Shown here piece by piece: positions 1 through 8,594 of a stretch of DNA of 64,000 bases. The stretch's first letter is position 1. Each line of letters starts with the position of its first letter. The notes under the pieces are model-generated. The model was given only the letters and a program-made list of their open reading frames with translations, had not been told where the DNA came from and searched no databases. The position numbers were made by a program, and so were the translations under genes. The stretch covers positions 310,001-374,000 of the forward strand of contig JAPPCR010000023.1 in NCBI GenBank assembly GCA_028875725.1, in the 5' to 3' direction. This DNA is from Acidobacteriota bacterium. Its GTDB lineage: Bacteria > Acidobacteriota > Thermoanaerobaculia > Multivoradales > Multivoraceae.

Positions 1-298
1 CGTCCAGGACCCGCCGGCCGCCGTCGAGCTGGCCGGCGTCCCGGGCTGCCAGCATCATGTGACGCGCCGGCCGGTCCTTGACCGAGCCGCCGGGATTCGC
101 CATCTCCGCCTTGGCCAGAAGCTCCGATCCGAGTTCCCGAGCGGCCGGTCCGAGGACGTGGCTCAGGTCGAGCAGAGGCGTGTTGCCGATCCGCGACAGG
201 AGACGCCGCGCGCCGTCGGCGAGCCCCTCCGGAATCGGCGGGCCGGCCAGCTCCACAACGGCTGCTGCGTACTCGCTGGAAGCGGATTCGGCGATCAT
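1..298 (-). CDS. Cysteine synthase family protein (PLP-dependent), 5' part only
   Basis: The first 99 residues are visible; the rest lies outside the window. The protein belongs to the cysteine synthase / cystathionine beta-synthase group of fold type II PLP enzymes, which make cysteine from O-acetylserine and sulfide or carry out related beta-replacements. The family's N-terminal IGNTPLL motif is at residues 37-43, and NPGGSVKDR at 68-76 contains the PLP-binding lysine K74. The ATG at 298 is preceded by AGGGA at a good distance. About 30 residues precede the IGNTPL motif, longer than in CysK. Whether it is CysK, CysM or a CBS-like enzyme cannot be decided from this part. Confidence 0.9.
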   Translation of the reverse strand, partial: MIAESASSEYAAAVVELAGPPIPEGLADGARRLLSRIGNTPLLDLSHVLGPAARELGSELLAKAEMANPGGSVKDRPARHMMLAARDAGQLDGGRRVLD

Positions 299-449
299 CA
301 ACGTTTCCCTACCAAGACGATTGCCCCCGTTCCACCAGAGCCGCCGAAGACAACTCGCAACGGACTCCGGCGGGCGGCTCCGGGCAAGCCGCGGCGCGGG
401 GACCGGGAATTGTTGACCACATCGCTCACATTTACAACCGGCGGGCTGC
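299..449. other. Divergent intergenic region
   Basis: This spacer separates the divergent cysteine synthase and molybdopterin oxidoreductase genes and should hold both promoters. A TTGTTG at 410-415 followed 15 nt later by TTTACA could be a weak plus-strand promoter. Nothing stronger is visible. Confidence 0.3.
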
Positions 450-1109
450 ATGGCGCCGCGCGTGTCGATAGTCTTCCCCGCCATGAACGATGTCCCGAGG
501 CGCGGCGACGACCGGATCCCTCCCGGCCAGTACGTCACGAAGAAGTGGCCGGTGCTGTCCGTCGGCGACACGCCGGAGGTCGATCTGGCCGGCTTCGAAC
601 TGCGGCTGTTCGGCCGCGTCGAGGCCGAGCACGCGTTCGACTGGCGAACGCTTCAGTCGCTGCCGCGGCGCGAGGTGACGGCGGACTTCCACTGCGTCAC
701 CCGCTTCTCGACGCTTGACAACCCGTGGTCCGGGTTCGCGACCCGGGACGTGCTGGGGGCGGTTGCGCTGTCTCCGGACGCTACACACGCGATGATCCAC
801 TGCTACGGCGGCTACACGACGAACCTGCCGCTCGACGACCTGCTCTCCGAGCACGCGTTGTTCGCGGACCTTCACGGCGGCGAACCGCTGGCGCCGGATC
901 ATGGCGGGCCGCTCCGGCTCGTGGTGCCGCATCTCTACGCCTGGAAGAGCGCGAAGTGGGTTTCGGGCGTCGAGTTCCTCAACGCCGATGAGCGGGGCTT
1001 CTGGGAGGAGAACGGGTACCACACCTACGGAGACCCGTGGGCCGAGCAGCGGTTCTCGTCGCAGGAGACGCGGCAGGCGTGGCAGGTGCGGAGATCAGTC
1101 GGTCTCTAG
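450..1109 (+). CDS. Molybdopterin-dependent oxidoreductase, sulfite oxidase / YedY-like fold
   Basis: This small protein (219 aa; 208 aa if the ATG at 483 is used) matches the catalytic domain of the sulfite oxidase / MsrP-YedY superfamily, which binds Mo-molybdopterin. The key segment is FHCVTRFSTLDNPWSG, in which C82 is the expected molybdenum ligand; LVVPHLYAWKSAKWV and a terminal GFWEENGYHTYGDPW are also typical of this family. It has no obvious Tat signal and no heme domain, so it is probably cytoplasmic with an unknown redox partner. No YedZ-type membrane gene is adjacent. Neither start has a strong ribosome-binding site. The 3' end overlaps the convergent argR gene by 15 bp. The substrate is unknown. 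Confidence 0.82.
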   Translation: MAPRVSIVFPAMNDVPRRGDDRIPPGQYVTKKWPVLSVGDTPEVDLAGFELRLFGRVEAEHAFDWRTLQSLPRREVTADFHCVTRFSTLDNPWSGFATRDVLGAVALSPDATHAMIHCYGGYTTNLPLDDLLSEHALFADLHGGEPLAPDHGGPLRLVVPHLYAWKSAKWVSGVEFLNADERGFWEENGYHTYGDPWAEQRFSSQETRQAWQVRRSVGL

Positions 1110-1553
1110 CAACGCTGCAAGGGACTCGCGGATGCGGTCGCGGGCGGCGGCGCTCTTGAGGACCAGGAGAACGGTGTCGTCGCCGGCGATCGTGCCGGCG
1201 ACGTCGGGCCAGTCGGCCTGGTCGATCACGACGGCCAGCGCGTTCGCGTTGCCGCTGCGCGTCTTCAGCACGAGGAGCGCCTCGCCTTCGCTGACGCCGG
1301 TCACGAACATCCGCATGGCGCGCTCGACATCGGGTCGGACCGGTCCCGCGGCCTGCTCCGCCGGCGCGTAGCGGAAACCGCCGCCCGCCAGGGGCACCTT
1401 CAACAGGCCGAGCCGGCGCACGTCGCGCGACACGGTGGCCTGGGACACCTGGAAGCCGCGGCGGCCGAGGGCGCGCACCAGGTCTTTCTGGCTCGACACC
1501 GGCCGACGGCCGATGATGTCCAGGATGGCGCCGTGACGGATCGCGGTGGTCAT
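1095..1553 (-). CDS. argR: Arginine repressor ArgR
   Basis: This 152-aa protein is the full length of ArgR/AhrC. The N-terminal winged helix-turn-helix carries SQATVSRDVRRLG (37-49), the DNA-recognition helix of the family. The C-terminal domain that binds arginine and forms the hexamer carries SGNANALAVVID and the hallmark GTIAGDDTVLLV. With arginine bound it should repress arginine biosynthesis. It is the last gene of the argCJBDHR operon, so it would be autoregulated through the operon promoter. Its ATG at 1553 overlaps the argH stop (ATGA), which suggests translational coupling. A longer reading frame exists upstream but has no family homology. Confidence 0.96.
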   Translation of the reverse strand: MTTAIRHGAILDIIGRRPVSSQKDLVRALGRRGFQVSQATVSRDVRRLGLLKVPLAGGGFRYAPAEQAAGPVRPDVERAMRMFVTGVSEGEALLVLKTRSGNANALAVVIDQADWPDVAGTIAGDDTVLLVLKSAAARDRIRESLAALLETD

Positions 1554-3055
1554 GAGCCGGCTCCGGGAATCGTCTCCGCAAGGAGCGCGCCCTCCACGTG
1601 GGCCCGGTAGATCGGCGGCGGCTCCTGCGACTCCAACCACCGTCGATCCGCCGCGAGCCGCTCGTCCATCTCGTCGATCTGCTCGCGGACCCGTTCCGGC
1701 GCCGGCCCGCCGTAGCTTCGATGGGCGGCGAGCGAGGCCTCCGGCCGTAGCGCGGCCAGCAACCCCTCCCGGTCCTCGATCTCCGGCACGAGCTCCTCGA
1801 GATCCGAGGCCGGAAGCTGCCACAGCTCCACACCACGCTCGCCGGCGGCGCGGACCACGGCGCCGGTGCGCTCATGGGCGCTGCGGAACGGCACGCCCGC
1901 CGCGGCCAGGAGATCGGCCAGATCGGTGGCGGTGATGTACGCACCCTCCAGCGCCGCCGCCATCGCCTCGCGGTCGAACTCGAGACTCTCGCCCAGCACC
2001 CGGGCCACGTCGAACGAGGCGGTCACCGTGTCGAAGGCGTCGAACAGGGCCTCCTTGTCCTCCTGCAGATCGCTGTTGTACGTCAGCGGCAGGCCCTTCA
2101 CCGTCACCAGCAGGGAGACCAGGTCGCCCACCGCGCGGCCCGATTTCCCGCGCAGGATCTCCGCGGGTTCCGGGTTCTTCTTCTGCGGCATGATGCTCGA
2201 GCCCTTGGCGGCCCGGTCCTGGAGCCGGGCGAAGGAGAACTCGCTCGACGTCCAGAGCACGACTTCTTCGGCCCAGCGGGACAGGTGGACCATGGCGAGC
2301 GCGCAGGCGAAGAGCGCTTCGGCGACGTAGTCGCGGTCCGCCACGGCCCACATGCTGTTCGGATAGGCGGCGTCCATGCCGAGCAGTTCGGCGCTGCGGA
2401 CGGGGTCGATCCGGTGGGGCGAGCCGGCCATCGCCCCGGCGCCGAGCGGGCTCAAACCAGCCGACCGGTGGGCCCGCCGGAGCCTTCCGGCGTCCGCCAG
2501 GACCGACCAGGCGTGGGCGAGCAGGTGCTGCGCCAGTGTCGTCGGCTGGGCGCGCTGCATGTGGGTGTAACCGGGAAGAGCCGTGTCCACGTGCTGCCGC
2601 CCCTGAGCGAGCAGGGCCTCGACGAGGCCCAGGGCCGCGGCGACCGCGCGCTCGGCCTCCGCCCGCTGCCACAGCCGGAAGGCGACCGCCGTCTGGTCGT
2701 TGCGGCTGCGGGCGGTGTGCAGCCGCCGGCCCGCGTCGCCGATCTCCTCGGTGAGCTGCCGCTCGATCCAGGTGTGAACGTCCTCGTCCACGCCCTCTAC
2801 CTCGAGCTCGCCCGCCTCGACGCGCCGGAGCATTGAGCTCAGGCCGGAGAGGACGGCGGCGGCCGAGTCCCGGTCGATCACCCCGGTCTCCAGCAGCATC
2901 CGGGCGTGCGCCAGCGAGCCAATCAGATCCGCGGCGGCGAGCCGGTGGTCGAACGGCAGCGACCGCGTGTAGGCGTCGATGACCGGATCGACCTCCGCGT
3001 CGAACGCGCCGCCCCACAGGCGGGGCGTAGCGGGCCCCCCGGCCTTCCCGCTCAA
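1550..3055 (-). CDS. argH: Argininosuccinate lyase
   Basis: The enzyme cleaves argininosuccinate to arginine and fumarate, the last step of arginine synthesis. It belongs to the fumarase/aspartase superfamily: HTARSRNDQTAV contains the substrate-binding region, and GSSIMPQKKNP is the superfamily signature loop. The start is inferred to be the TTG at 3055, which overlaps the argD stop (TTGA) and gives 501 aa, close to but slightly longer than usual (about 460) because of a C-terminal tail rich in Arg, Glu and Pro. No in-frame ATG or GTG lies between this TTG and the conserved LWGGAFD motif. The gene is in the operon between argD and argR. Confidence 0.95.
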   Translation of the reverse strand: MSGKAGGPATPRLWGGAFDAEVDPVIDAYTRSLPFDHRLAAADLIGSLAHARMLLETGVIDRDSAAAVLSGLSSMLRRVEAGELEVEGVDEDVHTWIERQLTEEIGDAGRRLHTARSRNDQTAVAFRLWQRAEAERAVAAALGLVEALLAQGRQHVDTALPGYTHMQRAQPTTLAQHLLAHAWSVLADAGRLRRAHRSAGLSPLGAGAMAGSPHRIDPVRSAELLGMDAAYPNSMWAVADRDYVAEALFACALAMVHLSRWAEEVVLWTSSEFSFARLQDRAAKGSSIMPQKKNPEPAEILRGKSGRAVGDLVSLLVTVKGLPLTYNSDLQEDKEALFDAFDTVTASFDVARVLGESLEFDREAMAAALEGAYITATDLADLLAAAGVPFRSAHERTGAVVRAAGERGVELWQLPASDLEELVPEIEDREGLLAALRPEASLAAHRSYGGPAPERVREQIDEMDERLAADRRWLESQEPPPIYRAHVEGALLAETIPGAGS

Positions 3056-4230
3056 GCCGCAGCTTCCTCCAGGCAATGCGCGAGGATCCCGACCGCTCGC
3101 TCGATCTCCGGGTCGTGGACCACGAGGGGCGGCAGCATCCGGATGCTGTGCGGACGGGGCGCGTTGACGATCAGGCCATTCTCCAGGCAACGGGTCGCGA
3201 CATCGGCCGCGTCCGGCGTGCACTCGATCGCCGTCATCAGCCCCTGGCCCCGCACTTCGGTGACCAGGCCGCCGGCCTTGAGTTGACCGAGCAAGGCGCG
3301 AAGGTACTCACCCGCGCGGACCACCCGCTCGAGGAAGTCCGGCTCGAACACCGTCTCGAGCACGGCCCGGACGGCGGCGCTGGCGAGAGGGTTGCCGCCG
3401 AAAGTCGTGCCGTGGGTGCCCGGCACCAGCGCCGAAGCGACCTCGCTCCGCGCCAGCACGGCGCCCACAGGAACGCCGCCGCCGAGACCCTTGGCGAGAG
3501 TCACGACGTCCGGTTCAAGGCCGTAGTGCTGAAAGCCGTAGGCCCGGCCGAGGCGGCCGATCCCGGTCTGCACCTCGTCGAGGATGAACAGGGCGCCACG
3601 TTCGCGGCAGAGCGCCTGCACACCATCGAGATAGCCCTCCGGCGGTTCGATCACGCCGGCCTCGCCCTGGATCGCCTCGATGAGGACCGCGCAGGTGCTG
3701 CCGTCGATCTCGGCGGTCGCCGCCTCCAGATCGCCGAAGGGTACCGAGGCGAACCCTCCCGGGAGGGGGCCGAAGCCGACCTGGTAGGCGGGCGTGGCCG
3801 TCGCCGCCAGAGCTCCCAGGGTACGGCCGTGGAAGCCGCCCTCCGCGGTGAGGATCCGATGCCGGTCGCCCGAGCCGTCGCGGTCGTAGGCGTAGCGCCG
3901 CGCCAGCTTGATCGCGGCTTCGACCGCCTCGGCGCCGCTGTTGCAGAAGAAGGCGCTTTGGAGCAAACCGTTCGTCGCCTCCACCAGCAACTCGCCCGCC
4001 CGCTCCTGTTCGCGGATCCTGAAGAGGTTCGAGACGTGCAGGTAGCGCCCGGCCTGGCGCGTGATCGCCTCGGTCAGAGCCGGGTGGCTGTGGCCCAGGG
4101 ACGAGACCGCGATACCTGCCAGAAAGTCGAGGTACTCGCGGCCTTGGGTGTCCCACAGGCGCACTCCGTCGCCGTGGCTGAACGCCACCGGCGCCCGCTT
4201 GTAGTTTGCGAACAGGCTGTCCTCGGTCAT
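3052..4230 (-). CDS. argD: Acetylornithine aminotransferase
   Basis: This class III PLP aminotransferase (392 aa, normal length) converts N-acetylglutamate semialdehyde to N-acetylornithine. FCNSGAEAVEAAIKLAR is the cofactor phosphate-binding region, ILDEVQTGIGRLG holds the PLP-contacting aspartate, and LAKGLGGGVPVGAV holds the Schiff-base lysine. The ATG at 4230 overlaps the argB stop (ATGA). In many bacteria this enzyme also acts as the succinyldiaminopimelate aminotransferase of lysine synthesis; the sequence does not settle that. Confidence 0.95.
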   Translation of the reverse strand: MTEDSLFANYKRAPVAFSHGDGVRLWDTQGREYLDFLAGIAVSSLGHSHPALTEAITRQAGRYLHVSNLFRIREQERAGELLVEATNGLLQSAFFCNSGAEAVEAAIKLARRYAYDRDGSGDRHRILTAEGGFHGRTLGALAATATPAYQVGFGPLPGGFASVPFGDLEAATAEIDGSTCAVLIEAIQGEAGVIEPPEGYLDGVQALCRERGALFILDEVQTGIGRLGRAYGFQHYGLEPDVVTLAKGLGGGVPVGAVLARSEVASALVPGTHGTTFGGNPLASAAVRAVLETVFEPDFLERVVRAGEYLRALLGQLKAGGLVTEVRGQGLMTAIECTPDAADVATRCLENGLIVNAPRPHSIRMLPPLVVHDPEIERAVGILAHCLEEAAA

Positions 4231-5108
4231 GACAGGTCTACTCCCTGAATCAGGCTCTGCTGGGTTGCGGGCTTGATCATCGTTCCGATGCCGCCTTCGG
4301 TGAAGAGTTCCACCAGGAGCCCGTGCGGTTCGCCGGCGGCGACGATGTGGGCGCTCCCGACTCCGGCCTCGATGGCGCTGAGGCAGGCGCGCACCTTCGG
4401 CACCATGCCCGCGGACACGACGCCGGAGTCGATCAGCTCCTTGGCCTCGCCGGGGGTGAGCCGCGACCGGAACGCGCCGTTGTCGTTGATCCCGCGCACG
4501 TCGGTCAGGAGCAGCAGCTTCTCCGCCGCCACCTCGGCCGCGAGCGCCGCCGCCGCGGTATCGGCGTTGACGTTGTAGGTGTCACCGCCCGGCCCCACGC
4601 CGAGCGAGCCGATCACCGGCACGTACCCCGAGTTCGTGAGCTGGTCGAGGAGGGAGGTGTCGACCCTCTCGATCTCGCCGACGAAGCCGAGTTCGTCCGC
4701 CCGCGCGTGGGGACGCACCCGCAGCAGATCGCCGTCCTTGCCGGTGAGTCCGACGGCCCGTCCGCCAGCGCGCTGGATCATGCCGACCAGGCGCTTGTTC
4801 ACCGAACCGCCGAGGACCATCTCGACCACACGCATCGTGTCCTTGTCCGTGACCCGCAGGCCGTCGACGAAGCGCGGCTCGATGCCCATTGTCTGGAGCG
4901 TCGTCGAGATCTCGGCCCCGCCGCCGTGAACCAGCATCGGGCGCAAGCCGGCCGTGCGCAACAGCACCAGGTCCTCGATCAGGGTGCCGAACTTCTCGCC
5001 CGCCATCGCGCGGCCGCCGTACTTGATGACGACGCGCTTGCCACGCCACGCCGAGGCATAGCGTAGCGCTGCCGCCATTTCCTGACCGAGATCCCGCTCT
5101 GCTTTCAT
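4227..5108 (-). CDS. argB: Acetylglutamate kinase
   Basis: This amino acid kinase family protein (293 aa) phosphorylates N-acetylglutamate. VVIKYGGRAM is the ATP-binding lysine/glycine motif, LVHGGGAEIS the glycine-rich loop, and YNVNADTAAAALA the substrate site. The N-terminal helix just before the kinase core (LRYASAWRGKR) resembles that of arginine-inhibited hexameric NAGKs, so feedback inhibition by arginine is likely (inference). The ATG at 5108 was chosen over an upstream frame extension without homology. It lies 14 nt downstream of the argJ stop. Confidence 0.95.
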   Translation of the reverse strand: MKAERDLGQEMAAALRYASAWRGKRVVIKYGGRAMAGEKFGTLIEDLVLLRTAGLRPMLVHGGGAEISTTLQTMGIEPRFVDGLRVTDKDTMRVVEMVLGGSVNKRLVGMIQRAGGRAVGLTGKDGDLLRVRPHARADELGFVGEIERVDTSLLDQLTNSGYVPVIGSLGVGPGGDTYNVNADTAAAALAAEVAAEKLLLLTDVRGINDNGAFRSRLTPGEAKELIDSGVVSAGMVPKVRACLSAIEAGVGSAHIVAAGEPHGLLVELFTEGGIGTMIKPATQQSLIQGVDLS

Positions 5109-5122
5109 TGCCGCGCCCGTCC

Positions 5123-6325
5123 TCAAGTGATGTAGCTGGCGTTGATCTCGATGTAGCCCTCGGACAGGTCGCAGGTCCACACCGTCCAGCGGCCGGTACC
5201 GAGGCCGAGATCGACCTCGAGAACCGTGTGGTCCGCGACCATCGTCCGGGCCAGACCCTCGAGGTTGTCGCTCACGCCCAGACCGCCCCGCACGACCTCG
5301 ACCCGCTCACCCTCGGCCAGCACCGCGATGCCGATCCGCTGCTCGACGATGTCGACTCCCGCGCGCCCGATCGCTCCCATGAACCGGCCCCAGTTCGGCT
5401 GGCCGGAGCGATAAGCCGTCTTGACCAGGGGCGAGTTGGCGATCGTGTTCGCGACCTGCCGGGCGGCCGCGTCGGTGCGCGCGCCCGTCACCCGGATCTC
5501 GATCACGCGGTTCGCTCCCTCGGCGTCGGCGATCAGGGCGACCGCGAGCCGGCCGAGCACACGCTGCAGACCGGCCGTGAAGCCCTCCAGGTCGTCCGCG
5601 GACTCGGCCTCGACGCCGGCCGCGCCGTTGGCAAGCAACAGGATGCAGTCGTTCGTGCTCGTGTCGCCGTCGACCGTGATGCTGTTGAAGGTCGGCTCCA
5701 CCGCCGTTCGCAAGGCGAGGTCGAGCGCCTCCGGCGACGCCTTCACGTCCGTCGTGACGAAGGCCAGGGTGGTCGCCATGTCCGGCGCCATCATCCCGGC
5801 CCCCTTCGCGATACCGCCGATTGTCACCTCGCCTCCCGCGAGACCTACCTTCTCAACCTTGATCTTCGGCCGGGTGTCCGTCGTCAGGATCCCCTCCGCC
5901 GCCGACACGCCGCCGCCCGGCCCGAGCTCGGTCGCCGCCTGGTCGATGCCGGCGAGCACGGTCGGCATCGGTAGAGGGACCCCGATCACGCCGGTCGAGG
6001 CCACCAGGACGTGACCCGGGTCCATGTCGAGCACCGCGCCGGCCCGCTCCGCCATCGCCCGGGCGTCGGCCAGGCCCGGCTCACCCGTACAGGCGTTCGC
6101 GTTGCCGCTGTTGGCCACGATCGCCCGCGCCCGGCCGCCCGCCAGAACCTCGCGGCAGTAGAGCACGGGCGCGGCCTGGACCTGGTTGCGCGTAAACACG
6201 GCCGCCAGGGTCGACGGCTCGTCGGCGGTCGAGGCGATGATCGAGAGGTCGAGCCGCCTCTTCTTCAGGCCGCAGTGCACGCCGGCGGCAACGAAGCCCC
6301 GCGGGGCGGTGACGCCGCAGCTCAC
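5123..6325 (-). CDS. argJ: Glutamate N-acetyltransferase / amino-acid acetyltransferase (ArgJ)
   Basis: ArgJ moves the acetyl group from N-acetylornithine to glutamate and so closes the cyclic arginine pathway. The 400-aa precursor is expected to cleave itself into two chains at the Ala-Thr bond of MATTLAF, preceded by the conserved KGAGMMAPD. The N-terminal ANSGNANACTG motif is also typical. The GTG start at 6325 overlaps the argC stop (GTGA). Its presence, and the absence of argA or argE here, supports the cyclic route. Whether it also uses acetyl-CoA (bifunctional type) cannot be told from sequence alone. Confidence 0.95.
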   Translation of the reverse strand: MSCGVTAPRGFVAAGVHCGLKKRRLDLSIIASTADEPSTLAAVFTRNQVQAAPVLYCREVLAGGRARAIVANSGNANACTGEPGLADARAMAERAGAVLDMDPGHVLVASTGVIGVPLPMPTVLAGIDQAATELGPGGGVSAAEGILTTDTRPKIKVEKVGLAGGEVTIGGIAKGAGMMAPDMATTLAFVTTDVKASPEALDLALRTAVEPTFNSITVDGDTSTNDCILLLANGAAGVEAESADDLEGFTAGLQRVLGRLAVALIADAEGANRVIEIRVTGARTDAAARQVANTIANSPLVKTAYRSGQPNWGRFMGAIGRAGVDIVEQRIGIAVLAEGERVEVVRGGLGVSDNLEGLARTMVADHTVLEVDLGLGTGRWTVWTCDLSEGYIEINASYIT

Positions 6326-7359
6326 GGGAACACCGGAACGGCCGAAAGGCCGGTCGTTTCTTCGAAACTAAACATCACATTCATGTTCTGCACCGCCTGA
6401 CCGGCGGCTCCCTTGACGAGGTTGTCGAGCGCCGCGAACACGATCGCGAGCCCGCGCTCGCTGTCGACGCGGACGGCGAGGTCGCAGTAGTTGGAGCCCA
6501 GGGTGGCCTTCGTCTGGGGCAAGACCGACCCGGTCAGCACCCGCACGAAGGGTTCGCTGGCATAGCGATCAAGGTACGCCGCCTCGAGTTCGTCGCGGCT
6601 CGGCGGCGGGGTCATCGGCACGTAGCAGGCGGCGAGGATGCCCCGGGTCATCGGCACGAGATGGGGCGAGAAGAACACCCGGGGCGCTCCGCCGGAGGCG
6701 GCCAGTTCCTGCTCGATCTCGGGCTGGTGGCGATGAGTGCCCGAACCGTAGGGCTTCAGGTTCTCGTTCAGCTCCGAGTACTGGTAGCCGTCCCGCGCGT
6801 TTCTGCCCGCTCCCGAGACGCCGGACTTCGCATCGATGACCACCGCGCCGGTGACGCGATCGCCGAACCGTTCGAAGAGCGGCTTGAGCGCCAGCGCGGA
6901 GGCGGTCGGGTAGCAGCCGGGGTTGGCGACCAGGCGCGCACCGGCCACCGCGGAACGCCGCCACTCCGTCAGGCCGTAGACAGCTTCCGCGAGAAGGCCG
7001 GTCGCCGTGTGCTCGCCGCCGTACCAGCGCCGGTAGGCGGACGGGCTCCGGAGCCGGAAGTCCGCGCCGATGTCGACGACCCTGGCTCCGGCCGCGAGCA
7101 GCCGGCCCGCGGCGCCGAGCGCCTCGCCGTGCGGCAGAGCCAGGAAGACGACATCGGCGGCACCCAGGCGATCCCAGTCCGTCTCCACCAGATCGGCGGT
7201 GACGGCGTCGCCCAGGTGGGGGAACACGTCACTCGCGGAACGGCCCGCCTGGCGGCCTGCCGCCAGCGCACCAAGCTCCACCTCCGGGTGGCCCTGAAGC
7301 CACCGGACGAGTTCCGCTCCACTGTAGCCGGACGCCCCGGCGATCGCAGCCCGAATCAC
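6322..7359 (-). CDS. argC: N-acetyl-gamma-glutamyl-phosphate reductase
   Basis: This NADPH-dependent reductase (345 aa) produces N-acetylglutamate semialdehyde. AGASGYSGAELVRWL is the Rossmann nucleotide-binding start, and NPGCYPTASA contains the catalytic cysteine. It is the first gene of argCJBDHR. The start is GTG at 7359; no ATG is available near the conserved N-terminus and no strong ribosome-binding site is seen. A candidate promoter/ARG box lies in the 69-bp gap upstream. Confidence 0.95.
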   Translation of the reverse strand: MIRAAIAGASGYSGAELVRWLQGHPEVELGALAAGRQAGRSASDVFPHLGDAVTADLVETDWDRLGAADVVFLALPHGEALGAAGRLLAAGARVVDIGADFRLRSPSAYRRWYGGEHTATGLLAEAVYGLTEWRRSAVAGARLVANPGCYPTASALALKPLFERFGDRVTGAVVIDAKSGVSGAGRNARDGYQYSELNENLKPYGSGTHRHQPEIEQELAASGGAPRVFFSPHLVPMTRGILAACYVPMTPPPSRDELEAAYLDRYASEPFVRVLTGSVLPQTKATLGSNYCDLAVRVDSERGLAIVFAALDNLVKGAAGQAVQNMNVMFSFEETTGLSAVPVFP

Positions 7360-7369
7360 AAGGCCGCGA

Positions 7370-7400
7370 ATAGTACACCACTTTGACGAAAAGTTATTCG
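7370..7400 (-). promoter_or_regulatory. Candidate arg operon promoter and ARG box
   Basis: On the minus strand, upstream of argC, the 14-bp sequence CGAATAACTTTTCG (7387-7400) resembles one half-operator pair of the ArgR consensus (TGAATNNNNATTCA) and is itself imperfectly palindromic. A -10-like TACTAT follows at 7375-7370. No good -35 is visible. The position between rhomboid and argC, together with argR in the same operon, makes this the natural repressor site, but the match is partial. Confidence 0.35.
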
Positions 7401-7428
7401 CCGACCGGCAGAGTCGCCTCCTGGTCGA

Positions 7429-8274
7429 TCAGAACGACCAGGAGATGAACGAGATCGGCACCGCCAGCAGCGATACGACGAGCAGCACGAGAGCGGTCAG
7501 AACCTGCCCGGGGCGCTCCTCCGTGTTCGGACCGTAGCGGCTCGCCAGCAGGTATCCCCCGGCCAGCCCGCCGAGATGAGCCCAGTTGTCGATTCCGGGG
7601 ATCAGCAGGCCGAACAGCACCAGGGGTATCGCCATGCCGAGCACCTGCCTCATGAACATTCTCCCGCCACTCTGGCGCGAGTAGCAGATCAGCGCTCCCA
7701 GCCAGCCGAACACGGCCGCCGAAGCGCCGAGGGTCACGCTGGCGCGGTGAGTGAACGGCATCCAGGGCGCCAGGATCGGCATGGCGCTGGTCACCAGGAA
7801 GCCCATCGCCGAAGAGAGGAGATAGATGATCGCCGCGCGGGGAACGCCGTAGAGCCGGGCCATGACCGGCCCGAGCTGATGCACCCAGTACATGTTGAAG
7901 GCAATGTGCAGCAGACCGCCGTGCAGCCAGCCGGCGCTCAGGATGGTCCACCAGCGGCCGTAGTCGAAGACGATCAGCGCGCCGCTGGCGCCGAGCCGGA
8001 CTCCGACCTCGAGGTCCGGCGCCAGGAAACCGAAGCCGAGCTGCGTGTTGACCCGGCCAGGGGCCATCAGGAGTTCCAGCAAGTAGATGACGACGCAGAG
8101 GCCGATCACGACGGTGGAGAACACCGCCTCGTTGCCGAGGTTCTGCAGGGCGCGCGAGAAGCCGAACAGGCTGGGCCGGGTTCGGCCGCAGTTCCAGCAG
8201 CGTTCGTCCTGCACGCCGACGAGCCGGCCGCAGCCGGGGCAGACGACGGAGCCTGTTTTCTGGCGCTCGAACAT
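7429..8274 (-). CDS. Rhomboid family intramembrane serine protease with N-terminal zinc ribbon
   Basis: This 281-aa membrane protein starts with a cytoplasmic zinc-ribbon-like pair (CPGC at 12-15, CWNC at 26-29) and then has about six or seven transmembrane segments. Rhomboid hallmarks are present: HGGLLHIAFNMYWV (conserved His/Asn stretch), GASAAVFGWLGAL (the catalytic serine motif, with GASA instead of GxSG) and NWAHLGGLAGG (the catalytic histidine). It is probably an active protease that cleaves within membranes; the substrate is unknown. The start overlaps the xseB stop by one base (TGATG). It is transcribed between xseAB and the arg operon without an evident functional link. Confidence 0.88.
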   Translation of the reverse strand: MFERQKTGSVVCPGCGRLVGVQDERCWNCGRTRPSLFGFSRALQNLGNEAVFSTVVIGLCVVIYLLELLMAPGRVNTQLGFGFLAPDLEVGVRLGASGALIVFDYGRWWTILSAGWLHGGLLHIAFNMYWVHQLGPVMARLYGVPRAAIIYLLSSAMGFLVTSAMPILAPWMPFTHRASVTLGASAAVFGWLGALICYSRQSGGRMFMRQVLGMAIPLVLFGLLIPGIDNWAHLGGLAGGYLLASRYGPNTEERPGQVLTALVLLVVSLLAVPISFISWSF

Positions 8275-8594
8275 CAGAAGGGGATGTCGTCCTGGTCGTC
8301 AGGCGACGCGGGCTGCTCGGCGAGCGATTCGGCCTCCGGCGCCTCCGGCGTCGCGGCTCCCGAGTCCGCCACGTCCTCCTCGATCTGATCGACGATCTGC
8401 CGGACCTCGACCTCGGCCCGGCGGATCTTCTTGCGGCAGATCTCGAGCAACTCCGCCGCCCGGCCCAGTTCCCGGCCCAGTTGATCGACATCGATCTCGT
8501 CGCCCTCGATCCGCCGGAGCACGCTCTCGAGTTCTTCCATGGCTTCGCTGAAGCCCAGTTCGGCCACGTCACCGCCGGTCCGGTCGTCGCTCAT
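8274..8594 (-). CDS. xseB: Exodeoxyribonuclease VII small subunit
   Basis: XseB is the small helical subunit that coats the long arm of XseA in exonuclease VII. The 106-aa protein holds the conserved core GFSEAMEELESVLRRIEG and a helix ending in AEVEVRQI, followed by an acidic, Ala/Pro-rich tail of about 40 residues ending in DDIPF, longer than in most XseB proteins. The ATG at 8594 overlaps the xseA stop (ATGA), consistent with coupled synthesis of the two subunits. Confidence 0.92.
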   Translation of the reverse strand: MSDDRTGGDVAELGFSEAMEELESVLRRIEGDEIDVDQLGRELGRAAELLEICRKKIRRAEVEVRQIVDQIEEDVADSGAATPEAPEAESLAEQPASPDDQDDIPF

